DNA of 64,000 bases from Halomonas sp. KAO (GCF_015595025.1 NZ_JADNRL010000037.1:66619-130618), one strand, 5' to 3'; numbered from the stretch's first letter, positions 44,431 to 55,489 are shown. Notes: generated from the letters alone by a model not told the origin. Translations and numbers: made by a program.

Positions 44431-44465
44431 GGGATACTGCCGCGGGCATGATATCGGGGCCGCGC

Positions 44466-45353
44466 TTAGGCCTGGCGCCGCCGAAACTCACGCGGTGCCA
44501 GGCCGGTCAGGCGCTTGAAGAAGCGAGTGAAGTAGGCGGGTTCCGAAAACCCAAGGCTATCCGCAACCTGGGCGACCGTCATGTTGGTGTAGGTGAGCTG
44601 GCGCTTCGCCTCGAGCAGCAGCCGTTCATGCAGCAGTTGCAGGGCACTGCGATTGGCGAGGCGCCGGCACAGCAGGTTGAGATGAGCGCTGGTCATGCCG
44701 AGCTGCTCGGCGAACCGTTCGACACTAGGCTGCTGACGAAACTGTTGTTCGATAAGTGCCTGGTAGTTCTGCAGATGTACCAGTCCTCGCTCCTGGGGGC
44801 GAGGCGCACTCGTGCTGCCGGTGTGGAGCGGTCTCGCGATCAGGCGGGAGATCTCGATGAACAGCGCCTCGGTGAGCGCTTCCAGGATGCGCTCGCGGCC
44901 GGGGGCGGGGTGGCGATACTCATCTCCCAGCTGGTCCACCAGGGTCGCGATGCGCCGGGCCGGTCGATCGGCCTCGAGAGGGTAGGCGGTGGCCAGTGAC
45001 ATCGCTCCTGACAGGGCACCCAGCTGCTGCTCCAGCCGTTCGGCCAGGGGGCTGGCCAGGGTGATGATATGGCCCTGGGTATCCGGCGAGAAGTGGAAGC
45101 CATGGATGCTCATGGCGGGCACTACGATGATCAGGGGAGCCTCATGGGAGCGCTGGCTCCCCTCCAGCTCAAGGCGGACGCGCCCGGTGGTCAAATGGAG
45201 CAGGTGCAGCAGGTCGGCATGGCGGTGAGGCTGGATTTTCCAGTCGTGCAGCCGGCTGCGCTCGGCAATCGATTCCCAGTGGAGTAGATCCGGGGTTGGC
45301 CAGTGGCGCGTCTCGCCATACAGCTTGAAGACGGGGACGGCGTTGGTGGACAT
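44466..45353 (-). CDS. AraC family transcriptional regulator beside pobA
   Basis: A 295-residue regulator: cupin-like sensor (about 25-160, with HRHADLLHLLHLTTGRVRLELEG) and a C-terminal double HTH (SVERFAEQLGMTSAHLNLLCRRL and MTVAQVADSLGFSEPAYFTRFFKRLTG). It is divergent from pobA, as are PobC-type AraC activators that respond to 4-hydroxybenzoate in pseudomonads. The start at 45353 (MSTNAV) was preferred to 45371 from homologue-like length. A GACTAAAGT motif lies 21-29 bases upstream of this start. Confidence 0.87.
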   Translation of the reverse strand: MSTNAVPVFKLYGETRHWPTPDLLHWESIAERSRLHDWKIQPHRHADLLHLLHLTTGRVRLELEGSQRSHEAPLIIVVPAMSIHGFHFSPDTQGHIITLASPLAERLEQQLGALSGAMSLATAYPLEADRPARRIATLVDQLGDEYRHPAPGRERILEALTEALFIEISRLIARPLHTGSTSAPRPQERGLVHLQNYQALIEQQFRQQPSVERFAEQLGMTSAHLNLLCRRLANRSALQLLHERLLLEAKRQLTYTNMTVAQVADSLGFSEPAYFTRFFKRLTGLAPREFRRRQA

Positions 45354-45373
45354 AAGCTTTTCAGCAGGCATGT

Positions 45374-45382
45374 GACTAAAGT
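45374..45382 (+). promoter_or_regulatory. GACTAAAGT motif, AraC/pobA region
   Basis: Third exact copy of the 9-mer found in the pchC and TRAP/MBL regions. Very close to the AraC start, so it may act in autoregulation. Confidence 0.35.
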
Positions 45383-45470
45383 TGCAGGCTTGTATTGTGA
45401 TTGTCCATATTTAACTACCAATATTGCCTTATTCGGGGCGGGTTTTCAGTAAAAAATACAATTCATATAG

Positions 45471-46697
<1,227 letters not shown>

Positions 46698-46737
46698 GCC
46701 TGCTCTCTGGCGACCCTTGATGTGGAGCTATCGTGAT

Positions 46738-46763
46738 ACGGGCCCGCCTGATGGCGGGCCCGT
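46738..46763. terminator. Terminator after pobA
   Basis: ACGGGCCCGCC (46738-46748) and GGCGGGCCCGT (46753-46763) form a perfect 11-bp stem with a TGAT loop. AGTGTTTG follows. It lies between convergent genes and may serve both. Confidence 0.75.
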
Positions 46764-46781
46764 AGTGTTTGTCGACTCTGC

Positions 46782-47183
46782 TTACCGCTTCTGCTCCTCG
46801 TCTCCCTTCACCTCGTAGTCCCCCTCCAGCACCTGTTGTTCGTGGTGGTTTCCTCTGGAGGAGTGAGTCTCGCGATAATGGGTCTCGCGGTAGCTGAAGC
46901 CGCCGCTGACATCTTCGGCCTGATCGGCACGCATCTGCTCCATGCGCTTCTTCAGGCGGTGGCGCAGCAGCGGCATCAGCGCCCAGCCCAGCAGCATGAA
47001 GATCAGGCCGAAGACCATGGCCACGATCATCAGGATGCCGAACAGCAGCCAGGCGAGCAGCATCTTGAGGCTGTCGAGCAGGCCATTGCCCTGGCGTTGG
47101 CGTGCGCGCTGCTGCCACTGCTGGGCGGCGCGCCAGGCGGGATTCTGGCGGGGATCTCGGTGCGGGCCTTGGGAATCGGGCAT
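46782..47183 (-). CDS. Small membrane protein of unknown function
   Basis: A 133-residue protein not recognised from any family. A basic, Gln/Arg-rich head (1-35) leads to one long or two short membrane segments (about 38-73), followed by a basic patch and a charged tail. The tail holds a direct repeat YRETHYRETH. TGGAGG precedes the ATG, which supports expression. It is convergent with pobA. Confidence 0.65.
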   Translation of the reverse strand: MPDSQGPHRDPRQNPAWRAAQQWQQRARQRQGNGLLDSLKMLLAWLLFGILMIVAMVFGLIFMLLGWALMPLLRHRLKKRMEQMRADQAEDVSGGFSYRETHYRETHSSRGNHHEQQVLEGDYEVKGDEEQKR

Positions 47184-47267
47184 GTTAACCTCCAGGGGTC
47201 GCGTCGGGTGTGACGCAAGATGAACTGCCCCTTGGAAAGCCCGGGGACAGAGTTCGTTCCTTATAGA

Positions 47268-48263
47268 CTACCTCTTCCACATGTCGGCAACGATCTCGTA
47301 GCTTCTCAGGCGGTCCTCCAGGGCATAGACGTCGGTGTTGAGCATCAGCTCGTCGGCGCCGGTCTGTTCGAGGAAGGCCTCCAGCCCCTGCTGCACGGTC
47401 TCGGGGCCGCCGACGATGGCGGCGCCCAGGAACTGTTGCAGCTGAGCCTCCTCGATAGGCGACATCTCCAGGTGTTCCACCGGGGGCTTGGCGCTGGTGC
47501 GTCGACCACGAATCATGCCCAGGAACTTCTGGCGCATGGTGGAAGCCAGGTAGTCGGCGTGGGCATCGGTCTCGGCGGCGACCACCGGCAGCCCGACCAT
47601 GGCGTGGGGGCGCTCGAGGACCGCAGAGGGCTGAAAGTTGTCGCGGTAGAGGCGCAGTGCCTCGAACAGATACCCCGGGGCGAACTGGGCGGCGAAGGCG
47701 AAGGGCAGGCCCAGGCGTGCGGCGAGCTGTGCGCTGTAGCCGCTGGAGCCCAGCAGCCAGAGGGGGACATGGGTGCCCTGGCCGGGAACCGCGAGCACCC
47801 GCTGGTCGGGTCGCGGGTCGTCGAGAAAGCCTTGCAGCTCCTCCAGGCGTTGCGGGAAGTCGTCCACCCCGGCATAGGGGTCACGGCGCAGCGCCGCCAT
47901 GGTGGCACCGTCGGAACCCGGTGCGCGGCCCAGCCCCAGGTCGATACGCCCGGGGTAGAGGGTTTCCAGGGTGCCGAACTGTTCGGCGATCACCAGGGGA
48001 GGGTGATTGGGCAGCATGATGCCGCCGCTGCCCACACGGATGCGCTGGGTGGCACCGGCCACATGGCCGATCAGCACCGCGGTGGCGGCGCTGGCGATGC
48101 CCTCGATGCCATGATGTTCGGCGAGCCAGAAGCGGGTAAAGCCCAGGCGCTCGGTCAATTGGGCCAGGGCCACGCTTTCACGGTAGCTGTCGGCGGCGCT
48201 GCCACCCTCGCGGATGGGGGCCAGGTCGAGAACGGACAAGGAAGTAGCGGCGAGGCGAGACAT
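47268..48263 (-). CDS. LLM class flavin-dependent oxidoreductase (luciferase-like, YhbW type)
   Basis: A 331-residue TIM-barrel flavoprotein. [55 protein letters not shown] pattern positions (about 45-100) and [18 protein letters not shown] are typical of the YhbW/LuxA-like group. A flavin monooxygenase activity on an unknown substrate is expected. Confidence 0.88.
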   Translation of the reverse strand: MSRLAATSLSVLDLAPIREGGSAADSYRESVALAQLTERLGFTRFWLAEHHGIEGIASAATAVLIGHVAGATQRIRVGSGGIMLPNHPPLVIAEQFGTLETLYPGRIDLGLGRAPGSDGATMAALRRDPYAGVDDFPQRLEELQGFLDDPRPDQRVLAVPGQGTHVPLWLLGSSGYSAQLAARLGLPFAFAAQFAPGYLFEALRLYRDNFQPSAVLERPHAMVGLPVVAAETDAHADYLASTMRQKFLGMIRGRRTSAKPPVEHLEMSPIEEAQLQQFLGAAIVGGPETVQQGLEAFLEQTGADELMLNTDVYALEDRLRSYEIVADMWKR

Positions 48264-48505
48264 GAAAGCTCCGGTTGGCGTGGGGCGAAAAAGTTAGCCT
48301 GCTGAAGAGTATTGATGGGGGCGGATCGCCTTCGATGCAATGCCGCTTACGTCGAGACCGCTTCGCCGGGCGGGGGAGGGGCAACTGCCTCGAGCCTCAA
48401 GGTGGTCGAGTGACCTATCAATCCCCGCGAGGGCCTCTCATCGCTGGCCTACCGCTGGTGCAGGTCGTAAGCTTTGGGTATCAATGGTGAAATCGGACTT
48501 CCGCC

Positions 48506-48679
48506 ATGCCTCCCACTCCTGTTACGGGTGAGCGTCGCCGTCGGGGAGCGACTCGACGGCGACACTCCGCTGCCCGGTATACACGCTTCGATCGTTGGCT
48601 CGATCGCCTGGTCGTACTGGCCGTGATCATCGCCCTGGTGGTCGGCGGTTCGGCGTTGATCGTCAGCCTGGTGCTGTAG
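48506..48679 (+). CDS. 57-residue single-helix membrane protein
   Basis: ATG at 48506, stop TAG at 48677-48679. The product starts with a very basic segment (RRRRGATRRR) and ends with one hydrophobic helix (VVLAVIIALVVGGSALIVSL). The codon pattern is GC3-rich like its neighbours. No clear ribosome binding site and no recognised family, so it is a plausible but unproven gene. Confidence 0.5.
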   Translation: MPPTPVTGERRRRGATRRRHSAARYTRFDRWLDRLVVLAVIIALVVGGSALIVSLVL

Positions 48680-48807
48680 CCTGGGCCCGCTCATCCCTCC
48701 TCGGCTGGATCATGCTGCAAGGACTATGCTGCAAGATGATGGCCGTGTCGCCGTGACGGCGACCAGGCTTGGTCAGTGGTGCCGTCGAGGGGCGGCGGGA
48801 GGTGACC

Positions 48808-50115
48808 ATGAACAGTGCAGTGCGCCATGTCTTCGTGGTGGGGCTCAACGACTTCAACCGGGAGCGGTTAGAGAGCCTCAGGGGAGCCGACGGTTGGCGC
48901 TTTCATGGGGTCATCGACCCCGCGGCGGTCTACGACACCGAGGTCTTCGACATTTCCGCCATGCTCGATGAAGCCACCGAGCGGCTGGAGGCCTTCGATG
49001 GCAGCGTGGATGCCATCGTCGGCTACATGGACTTCCCGGTGTCGACCATGCTGCCGATCCTCTGCGAGCGTTTCGGCACTCGTTCCCCCACGCTGTCCAG
49101 CCTGCTCAAGTGCGAGCACAAGTACTGGAGTCGCCGAGTGCAGAAGGAGGTGATCGCCGATTATATTCCCGGCTTCACGGCCTTCGATCCCTTCGATGAC
49201 GAGGCGCTGGTCCATATCGGCGAAGCCGGACTCTACTTCCCGTTCTTCATCAAGCCAATCAAGTCCTCGGGGTCGCGGCTGGGCTTTCGCATCGACACCC
49301 CGGAAGACTTCTACCACGCCATCGAGAAACTGCGTGAGGAGATCGGCCTGATCGCCGATCCCTTCAACACCGTGCTCGAGCGTGCCCGGCTGCCCGACGA
49401 GATCGCCGCCGTGGACGGCCACTTCTGCATGGCCGAGGAGATCATCGGCGGGTGGCAGTGCACGGTGGAGGGCTACGTCTTCGAGGGCGAGGTGGTCAGC
49501 TACGGCATCGTCGACTCGCTGCGCTATCCTCAGGTGCTGAGCTTCTTCCACTATCGCTACCCCTCGGGGCTGCCCGCCCCCATCCAGGACAAGATGCGCG
49601 AACTCACCGACAGGGTGATGCGCCACATCGGCTTCGACAACTCGGCCTTCAACATCGAGTACTTCTGGGACGAGGTGCAGGACCGCATCTGGCTGCTGGA
49701 GATCAATACCCGTATCTCCCAGTCCCACTGCGACCTCTTCGAGAAGGTCGACGGGGTCAGCAACCAGCAGGTCACCATCGACCTGGCCCTGGGGCGGCGC
49801 CCCGACATGCCGCATCGCCAGGGTGAATACGCCGTGGCGGCCAAGTTCTTCTATCGGGTGTTCTTCGTCGATGCCGTGGCCACCCGAGTGCCGAGTGACG
49901 CGGAAGTCGCCGCCCTGGAGGCGGATTTTCCGGGTAGCGTGATCGCCCTTCAGGTGGAGGCCGGGCAGCGCCTGTCGACGCTGCTCGAGCAGGACAGCTA
50001 CAGCTATGCCCTGGCCTATATCTGGATGGGCGCCGACAGCGCAGAACGCCTCCTCGAGGACTACGAGCGTCTGGCGGCCCGACTGACGTTCGAGTTCGAC
50101 GAGATCGAAGGCTGA
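48808..50115 (+). CDS. ATP-grasp domain protein
   Basis: A 435-residue cytosolic ATP-grasp enzyme. An N-terminal Rossmann-like part (VRHVFVVGLNDFNRERL) is followed by the ATP-grasp region, with the lysine in FPFFIKPIKSSGSRLGF and the metal-binding LLEINTRISQSHCDL. A C-terminal domain begins at about 350. Such enzymes ligate a carboxylate to an amine or thiol. The ATG at 48808 follows GGGAGGTGA. It is followed 15 bp later by a CocE/NonD hydrolase gene, so a paired ligase and hydrolase function is likely. The substrate is unknown. Confidence 0.85.
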   Translation: MNSAVRHVFVVGLNDFNRERLESLRGADGWRFHGVIDPAAVYDTEVFDISAMLDEATERLEAFDGSVDAIVGYMDFPVSTMLPILCERFGTRSPTLSSLLKCEHKYWSRRVQKEVIADYIPGFTAFDPFDDEALVHIGEAGLYFPFFIKPIKSSGSRLGFRIDTPEDFYHAIEKLREEIGLIADPFNTVLERARLPDEIAAVDGHFCMAEEIIGGWQCTVEGYVFEGEVVSYGIVDSLRYPQVLSFFHYRYPSGLPAPIQDKMRELTDRVMRHIGFDNSAFNIEYFWDEVQDRIWLLEINTRISQSHCDLFEKVDGVSNQQVTIDLALGRRPDMPHRQGEYAVAAKFFYRVFFVDAVATRVPSDAEVAALEADFPGSVIALQVEAGQRLSTLLEQDSYSYALAYIWMGADSAERLLEDYERLAARLTFEFDEIEG

Positions 50116-50130
50116 CGGAGGAGGACAGGA

Positions 50131-52164
50131 ATGCGCATCGTCACCGATTTTCCGCGCCGGGTTATGGAGGAGGAGACCTGGATCACGCTGCCCGACGGCA
50201 TTCGCCTGGGGGTGCGCATCTGGCGTCCCGTGGACGCCGAGCGTCATCCCGTTCCGGCGATCCTCGAGTACTTGCCCTATCGCAAGCGCGACCTCACCGC
50301 CGAGCGTGACGTCCAGGTTCACCCCTACTGGGCCGGCCATGGCTACGCCGGGGTACGGGTCGATATCCGCGGCACCGGCGATTCCGACGGCGTGCTCACC
50401 GACGAATATACCCCCCAGGAGCTCGATGACGGCTTGGCGGTTCTGGAGTGGCTGGCCGACCAGCCCTGGTGTACCGGTGACGTGGGCATGGTGGGCATCT
50501 CGTGGGGTGGCTTCAACGGCCTGCAGATCGCCGCTCTGCAGCCGCCTCAGCTCAAGGCGGTGATCACTCTGTGCTTTACCGACGATCGCTACGCCGATGA
50601 CATTCATCATATGGGGGGCTGTCTGCTCGCCGACAATCTCTCCTGGGCATCGACCATGTTCGACGGCAACGCCTGTCCGCCGGATCCGGAGCTGGTGGGG
50701 GATCGCTGGCGCGATATGTGGATGCAGCGCCTCGATGGCAGCGGCCTGTGGCTCACTCAGTGGCTAGAACACCAGCGTCGCGACGACTATTGGAAACATG
50801 GCTCGGTATGCGAGGATTACGCGCGGATCCAGTGTCCGGTCTATGCGGTCAGCGGCTGGGCGGATGGCTACTGCAACGCGGTGTTTCGCCTGCTGGAGGG
50901 CATAGATGTTCCGCGCAAGGGGCTGGTGGGCCCCTGGGCTCACAAGTATCCGCATCTCGGCGTGCCCGGTCCGGCCATCGGCTTCCTTCAGGAGTCGCTG
51001 CGCTGGTGGGATCAGTGGCTCAAGGGCGAGCAGACCGGGATCATGGACGAGCCCATGCTGCGGCTGTGGATGCAGGATTCTGCCCCACCCTCGGCCCGCT
51101 ACGACGAGCGCCCCGGACGCTGGGTCGCCGAACCCGACTGGCCATCGCCGAACATCCTCCCCTGGGCGCTACGGCTGACCCCGGGGCATGACCTGCTGCC
51201 TGAAGAGGAGATGGCGGGGAGCGACCCCGAGGCGACCCTGGATATCCGGTCGCCGCTCTCGGTGGGGCTCTACGCCGGCAAATGGTGCTCCTACAATGCC
51301 CCCCCGGACCTGCCCTATGATCAGCGCGACGAGGATGGCGGGGCACTGGTCTTCCAGACCTCTCGCCTGGATGCCCCCCTGGAGATCTGCGGGGCTCCGG
51401 TGGTCGAGCTGATGGTGGCCGCCGACCAGCCGGTGGCCATGGTGGCGCTGCGCCTCTCCGATATCGGGCAAGACGACAAGGCCACCCGGGTCTCCTATGG
51501 GTTGCTCAACCTGAGCCACCGCGACAGCGATGAGCACCCCGAGCCAATGGAGCCGGGACGGCGCTACCGCGTGCGCATATCACTCAAGCATATTGCCCAG
51601 CAATTCGCCGCCGGTCATGCCATCCGCCTGGCGCTCTCCACCAGCTACTGGCCCCTGGCCTGGCCGGCACCCCGCCCGGTCCGCCTGACCGTGTGGCCCG
51701 CGGAAAGCCGCCTGTTGCTGCCCCTGCGTGAGCCGCGGCCACAGGAGGAGGCAGCCCTGGTGCCCTTCGCCGAGCCCGAAGGCGCACCGCCCCTGGCCAA
51801 GACGCTGCTACAGCCGACCCAGGAGACCTGGCGGGTGATCCGTGATCTCGCCAGCGACAAGACGATGCTGGAGGTGATTCACGACGAGGGGCGCTATCGA
51901 ATCGACGATATTGGCCTCGAGATTGCGGCTCGGGTCACCGAGCGTTACCAGTACACCTACGGCAATTATGACAGCGTCAGCGGCTGGACCGAGTGGAGGC
52001 GCAGCTTCAGGCGTGGTGACTGGGAGGTCCACACCCTGACCCGAACCCTGCTGACCAGCGACGTCGACAACTTCCGTATCCGTGCCACCCTGGATGCCTG
52101 GGAGGGCGATACCCGTATCTATGCAGGGACCTGGGACGAGACGATCACTCGGGATCTGGTCTAG
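50131..52164 (+). CDS. CocE/NonD family (peptidase S15-like) hydrolase
   Basis: A 677-residue enzyme: alpha/beta hydrolase (about 10-300) with nucleophile S124 in GISWGGFNG, an acid in SGWADGYCN and the histidine in GPWAHKYPH; then a jelly-roll PepX C-terminal domain (about 330-560). A further C-terminal extension reaches 677, longer than cocaine esterase (574). It hydrolyses an ester or peptide bond; no signal peptide is present. It is co-transcribed with the ATP-grasp gene (GGAGGAGG before the ATG). Confidence 0.88.
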   Translation: MRIVTDFPRRVMEEETWITLPDGIRLGVRIWRPVDAERHPVPAILEYLPYRKRDLTAERDVQVHPYWAGHGYAGVRVDIRGTGDSDGVLTDEYTPQELDDGLAVLEWLADQPWCTGDVGMVGISWGGFNGLQIAALQPPQLKAVITLCFTDDRYADDIHHMGGCLLADNLSWASTMFDGNACPPDPELVGDRWRDMWMQRLDGSGLWLTQWLEHQRRDDYWKHGSVCEDYARIQCPVYAVSGWADGYCNAVFRLLEGIDVPRKGLVGPWAHKYPHLGVPGPAIGFLQESLRWWDQWLKGEQTGIMDEPMLRLWMQDSAPPSARYDERPGRWVAEPDWPSPNILPWALRLTPGHDLLPEEEMAGSDPEATLDIRSPLSVGLYAGKWCSYNAPPDLPYDQRDEDGGALVFQTSRLDAPLEICGAPVVELMVAADQPVAMVALRLSDIGQDDKATRVSYGLLNLSHRDSDEHPEPMEPGRRYRVRISLKHIAQQFAAGHAIRLALSTSYWPLAWPAPRPVRLTVWPAESRLLLPLREPRPQEEAALVPFAEPEGAPPLAKTLLQPTQETWRVIRDLASDKTMLEVIHDEGRYRIDDIGLEIAARVTERYQYTYGNYDSVSGWTEWRRSFRRGDWEVHTLTRTLLTSDVDNFRIRATLDAWEGDTRIYAGTWDETITRDLV

Positions 52165-52255
52165 CACTTGTCTCTACCCTTGCCCCTCGAACCTCAATGG
52201 CCGGGGAGGCCCGCGACTGCTATCTTGGCCCCTTTCTCGATAGGGATGCCCCGCC

Positions 52256-53635
52256 ATGAGCGTGACCGCCGCCGACGCGCCCAGCAGGCCCAGGGCCTCG
52301 CGCAAGGAGATTTTGGGTTGGGCGATGTTCGACTTCGCCAACCAGGCCTACACCCTGCTGATCATCACCGTGGTCTTCGGTGAACTGTTCACCACGGTGA
52401 TCGTCGGTGAGCGCGGCGGCGACTACCGGTTGGCCAACTTCCTGTGGAGCCTGGCGCTGGCCGTCAGCTATCTGCTGGTGGTGGTCACCGGGCCGCTGTG
52501 CGGCGCGGTGATGGACTACCGCGCCGAGAAGAAGCGCTTCCTGTTTGCCAGCTACCTGGCCACGGTGGCCGCCACCGCCATGCTCTACTTCGTGGCGCCG
52601 GGCTACGTGCTGCTTGGCCTCGCGCTGATCGTGGTCTCCAACTACGCCTACTCCATGGGCGAGTCATTTATCGCCGCCTTCCTGCCCGATCTCGGGCCGC
52701 CGGAGGATCTGGGCAAGATCTCCGGGTTCGGCTGGGCGCTGGGCTACGTCGGGGGGCTCTTCGCCGCCGGCTTCACCCTGGTGGCGCTGGGGGAGGCGAC
52801 GGCGGAGAATTTCGAGCGTATTCGCTGGGTGGGGCCCTTCGCCGCCGGCTTCTTCCTGGTCACCGCCATTCCTACCTTCCTGTGGGTGAAGGAGCGTGGC
52901 ACGCCGCAGCCCGCCGGCAAGCCCTACCGGGATATCGCCCGGGAGCGTGTCTCGACGACCCTGCATGAGCTGCGGCGCTTTCGGGACCTGGCGACCTTCC
53001 TGGTCTCGCTGCTCTTCTCCATGGCCGGGGTCTACATCATCATCGCCTTCGCCTTTATCTACGGCGCCCAGGTGATCGGCTGGGACGAGTCGATTCGCAA
53101 CCTGATGTTCATCATCGTGCAGGTCACCGCGGCGGCCGGTGCCCTGGGTTTCGGCTTTATCCAGGATCGCATCGGCACCAAGCTCACCTACCAGTTCACC
53201 CTGGTGCTGTGGGTGGCGGCGATACTTGCCATCTGGGCCACCCCCGAGGTGACGGCCCTGCTCAATGGGCGCTTCGGGCTCGGCTGGGAGGCCCAGCATC
53301 TGTTTCTCTTCGTCGGCTGCCTGGCGGGGCTCTCGCTGGGCTCCAGTCAGTCCGCCAGCCGTGCCCTGGTGGGGCTCTTCTCGCCGACCCGCAAGGCCGC
53401 CGAGTTCTTCGGCTTCTGGGGGCTGGCCAACAAGCTGGCCGGTGTCTTCGGCATCATCGCCCTGGGGCTGCTGCAGTCGGTGGTGGGGCTGCAGGCCTCG
53501 ATACTGCTGTGTGCGGCGCTGTTTGTCGTTGCCATCCTGATCTGCCTGTTCGTCGACCAGGCTCGAGGCCAGCGCGCCGCCGCGGCCTGGGAGGCACGCA
53601 ACGGCCGCGCCAGGGGTGATCTCTCGGCAGAGTGA
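52256..53635 (+). CDS. MFS transporter, UMF1/Atg22-like
   Basis: A 459-residue inner-membrane protein with about 12 helices. WAMFDFANQAYTLLIITVVFG at the N-terminus and QSASRALVGLFSPTRKAAEFFGFWGLANKLAG in the second half are signatures of the UMF1 (Atg22-like) family, thought to export amino acids or small peptides. It follows the ATP-grasp and CocE genes by 91 bp on the same strand. Confidence 0.88.
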   Translation: MSVTAADAPSRPRASRKEILGWAMFDFANQAYTLLIITVVFGELFTTVIVGERGGDYRLANFLWSLALAVSYLLVVVTGPLCGAVMDYRAEKKRFLFASYLATVAATAMLYFVAPGYVLLGLALIVVSNYAYSMGESFIAAFLPDLGPPEDLGKISGFGWALGYVGGLFAAGFTLVALGEATAENFERIRWVGPFAAGFFLVTAIPTFLWVKERGTPQPAGKPYRDIARERVSTTLHELRRFRDLATFLVSLLFSMAGVYIIIAFAFIYGAQVIGWDESIRNLMFIIVQVTAAAGALGFGFIQDRIGTKLTYQFTLVLWVAAILAIWATPEVTALLNGRFGLGWEAQHLFLFVGCLAGLSLGSSQSASRALVGLFSPTRKAAEFFGFWGLANKLAGVFGIIALGLLQSVVGLQASILLCAALFVVAILICLFVDQARGQRAAAAWEARNGRARGDLSAE

Positions 53636-53707
53636 TCCGTCGAGCGTGGGGAATCCACTAGCCTCGAGTGGGTCAAAGGAGATCGGGGCCTTGCCGGGAG
53701 TGACAGG

Positions 53708-54229
53708 ATGAGCGATCAGGGCAGGGGAGTGAAGCGCACCGGGCTTGGCATGATGCTGCTGTTCTGGATGCTGTTCATCGCGACCGGGACCTGGTGGTTC
53801 CAGGGTTTCGTGGAGCGCCAGCGCAACCCCAACAGCCATCTGGTCAATGCCGTGGGTGAGGGCACGCCGGTGGTGCTCGAGCGCAATCGCGGCGGCCACT
53901 TCGTGGCCACCGGTCGAATCAACGGCGAGCCGGTGGAGTTTCTGGTGGATACCGGTGCCACCTATGTGGCACTGCCGCGGCAGATGGCCGAGCGGCTGGG
54001 GCTCGAGGCGACCGGCAGCGCCTGGTTCAATACCGCCAACGGCCGAGTGCGCGGTGATCTCACCATGCTCGATGAGGTCAGCCTGGGCGGCTATGTGGCC
54101 CGTGATGTGCGTGGTTCCGTTAGCCTGGGCCTGGAGGGCGATACCGCCCTGCTGGGCATGAGCTTCCTCGACCATTTCGATATCCGCATCCGGGACGCCC
54201 AGATGGTGCTGGAGCCCGCCGCAGAGTGA
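53708..54229 (+). CDS. Membrane-anchored retropepsin-like aspartic protease (clan AA)
   Basis: A 173-residue protein with an N-terminal membrane anchor (about 12-31) and one aspartic protease lobe, catalytic motif FLVDTGATYVALP (about 79-91) and the hydrophobic ALLGMSFLDHF. It matches the TIGR02281 group of single-lobe bacterial proteases that would dimerise, probably in the periplasm. GGGAGTGACAGG precedes the ATG. Confidence 0.88.
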   Translation: MSDQGRGVKRTGLGMMLLFWMLFIATGTWWFQGFVERQRNPNSHLVNAVGEGTPVVLERNRGGHFVATGRINGEPVEFLVDTGATYVALPRQMAERLGLEATGSAWFNTANGRVRGDLTMLDEVSLGGYVARDVRGSVSLGLEGDTALLGMSFLDHFDIRIRDAQMVLEPAAE

Positions 54230-54361
54230 GCGTTGACCATCCCGCAACAGCCACCGCGCCGGTTCTTGTTGAAGACCTGCGCTGCGCCCAATGTCGTCTT
54301 GCCGCGGACAAGAGGGGGCAAGCAGACTATAGCGATACTCACCCCCGTGACGGAGCCTGTC

Positions 54362-55411
54362 ATGACCCTCTCGCCATCTCTGCACCAGCGTCTCGGCATC
54401 GAGCTGCCTATCCTCCAGGCACCCATGGCCGGTGCCCAGGACAGCGCCCTTGCCATCGCCGTGGCGCGAGCCGGAGGGCTGGGGGCGCTGCCCTGTGCCA
54501 TGCTCTCGCCCGAGGCCATGGGCGAGGAGCTCGCGGCGTTCCGCGCCGCCACCTCGGCGCCACTCAACGTCAACTTCTTCTGCCATGCTCCTCCCGAGCC
54601 GGACCCTGGCGTCCAGGCGCGCTGGCACAAGGCGCTCGCGCCCTTCTTCGCCGAGTTCGGCCTGGATATCGATGCAGTGACCCAGGGGCCAGGGCGTCGC
54701 CCCTTCGACCATCAGGCCTGTGATGTCCTGGAACCCTTTCGGCCCGAGGTAGTGAGCTTTCACTTCGGTCTGCCCGACGCCGCCCTGCTCGAACGGATCA
54801 AGGCCTGGGGCGCCACGGTTCTCTCCACGGCCACCACGGTGGAGGAGGCTCGCTGGCTCGACGCTCGGGGAGCCGATGCGTTGATCGTTCAGGGGCTGGA
54901 GGCTGGAGGGCATCGCGGCATGTTCCTGAGAGAGGAGATCACGACCCAGATGGGCATCCTTGCCCTGTTGCCCCAGGTGCGTGATGCCGTCGGCCTGCCC
55001 CTGGTCGCCGCCGGGGGGATCGCCGATGCCAGCGGGGTGGCGGCGGCCCGGGCGTTGGGTGCCGATGCCGTGCAGGTAGGCACCTCCCTGCTGTGCTGCC
55101 CCGAGACCACGATCTCGGCGATCCATCGCCGCGCGCTGCAGTCGGAGGCGGCATGTCATACGGCGCTGACCAACCTTTATAGCGGTCGTCCGGCCCGAGG
55201 CATCGTCACCCGGCTGATGCGAGAGCTGGGGCCCATGGCCGAGGTGGCCCCGGCCTTTCCCCTGGCCACCTCGGCAATCGCGCCGCTACGCGCTGCCGCC
55301 GAGGCCACGGGCAGCGGTGACTTCTCGCCACTCTGGGCCGGGCAGAACGCCAGTCGCTGTCGTCCGATCCCCGCCGCCGGCGTCATCGCCGAGCTTGCCG
55401 CCGGGATGTGA
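54362..55411 (+). CDS. Nitronate monooxygenase
   Basis: A 349-residue FMN TIM-barrel enzyme. ILQAPMAGAQDSALAIAVARAGGLGALP (14-41), VQGLEAGGHRG with the catalytic histidine, and VAAGGIADASGVAAARALGADAVQVGTSLL near the FMN phosphate are class signatures. It oxidises propionate-3-nitronate and similar nitronates. The ATG at 54362 begins the conserved part, with GGAG upstream. Confidence 0.9.
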   Translation: MTLSPSLHQRLGIELPILQAPMAGAQDSALAIAVARAGGLGALPCAMLSPEAMGEELAAFRAATSAPLNVNFFCHAPPEPDPGVQARWHKALAPFFAEFGLDIDAVTQGPGRRPFDHQACDVLEPFRPEVVSFHFGLPDAALLERIKAWGATVLSTATTVEEARWLDARGADALIVQGLEAGGHRGMFLREEITTQMGILALLPQVRDAVGLPLVAAGGIADASGVAAARALGADAVQVGTSLLCCPETTISAIHRRALQSEAACHTALTNLYSGRPARGIVTRLMRELGPMAEVAPAFPLATSAIAPLRAAAEATGSGDFSPLWAGQNASRCRPIPAAGVIAELAAGM

Positions 55412-55489
55412 GACTGCCGATATCAACTGGCAACATCGATAAATGAGCAAGGAGAGCGCTGCAGCTTCCCCACTGCAACGGAGGTGCCT

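Noticed and set aside
48868..50610. 580-codon minus-strand open frame opposite the ATP-grasp gene
   Set aside because: Shadow frame without any domain; the plus-strand ATP-grasp motifs are clear.
52664..55159. 831-codon minus-strand open frame across the MFS, protease and nitronate monooxygenase genes
   Set aside because: It crosses three well-supported plus-strand genes and reads as Gly/Gln/His-rich non-protein sequence.
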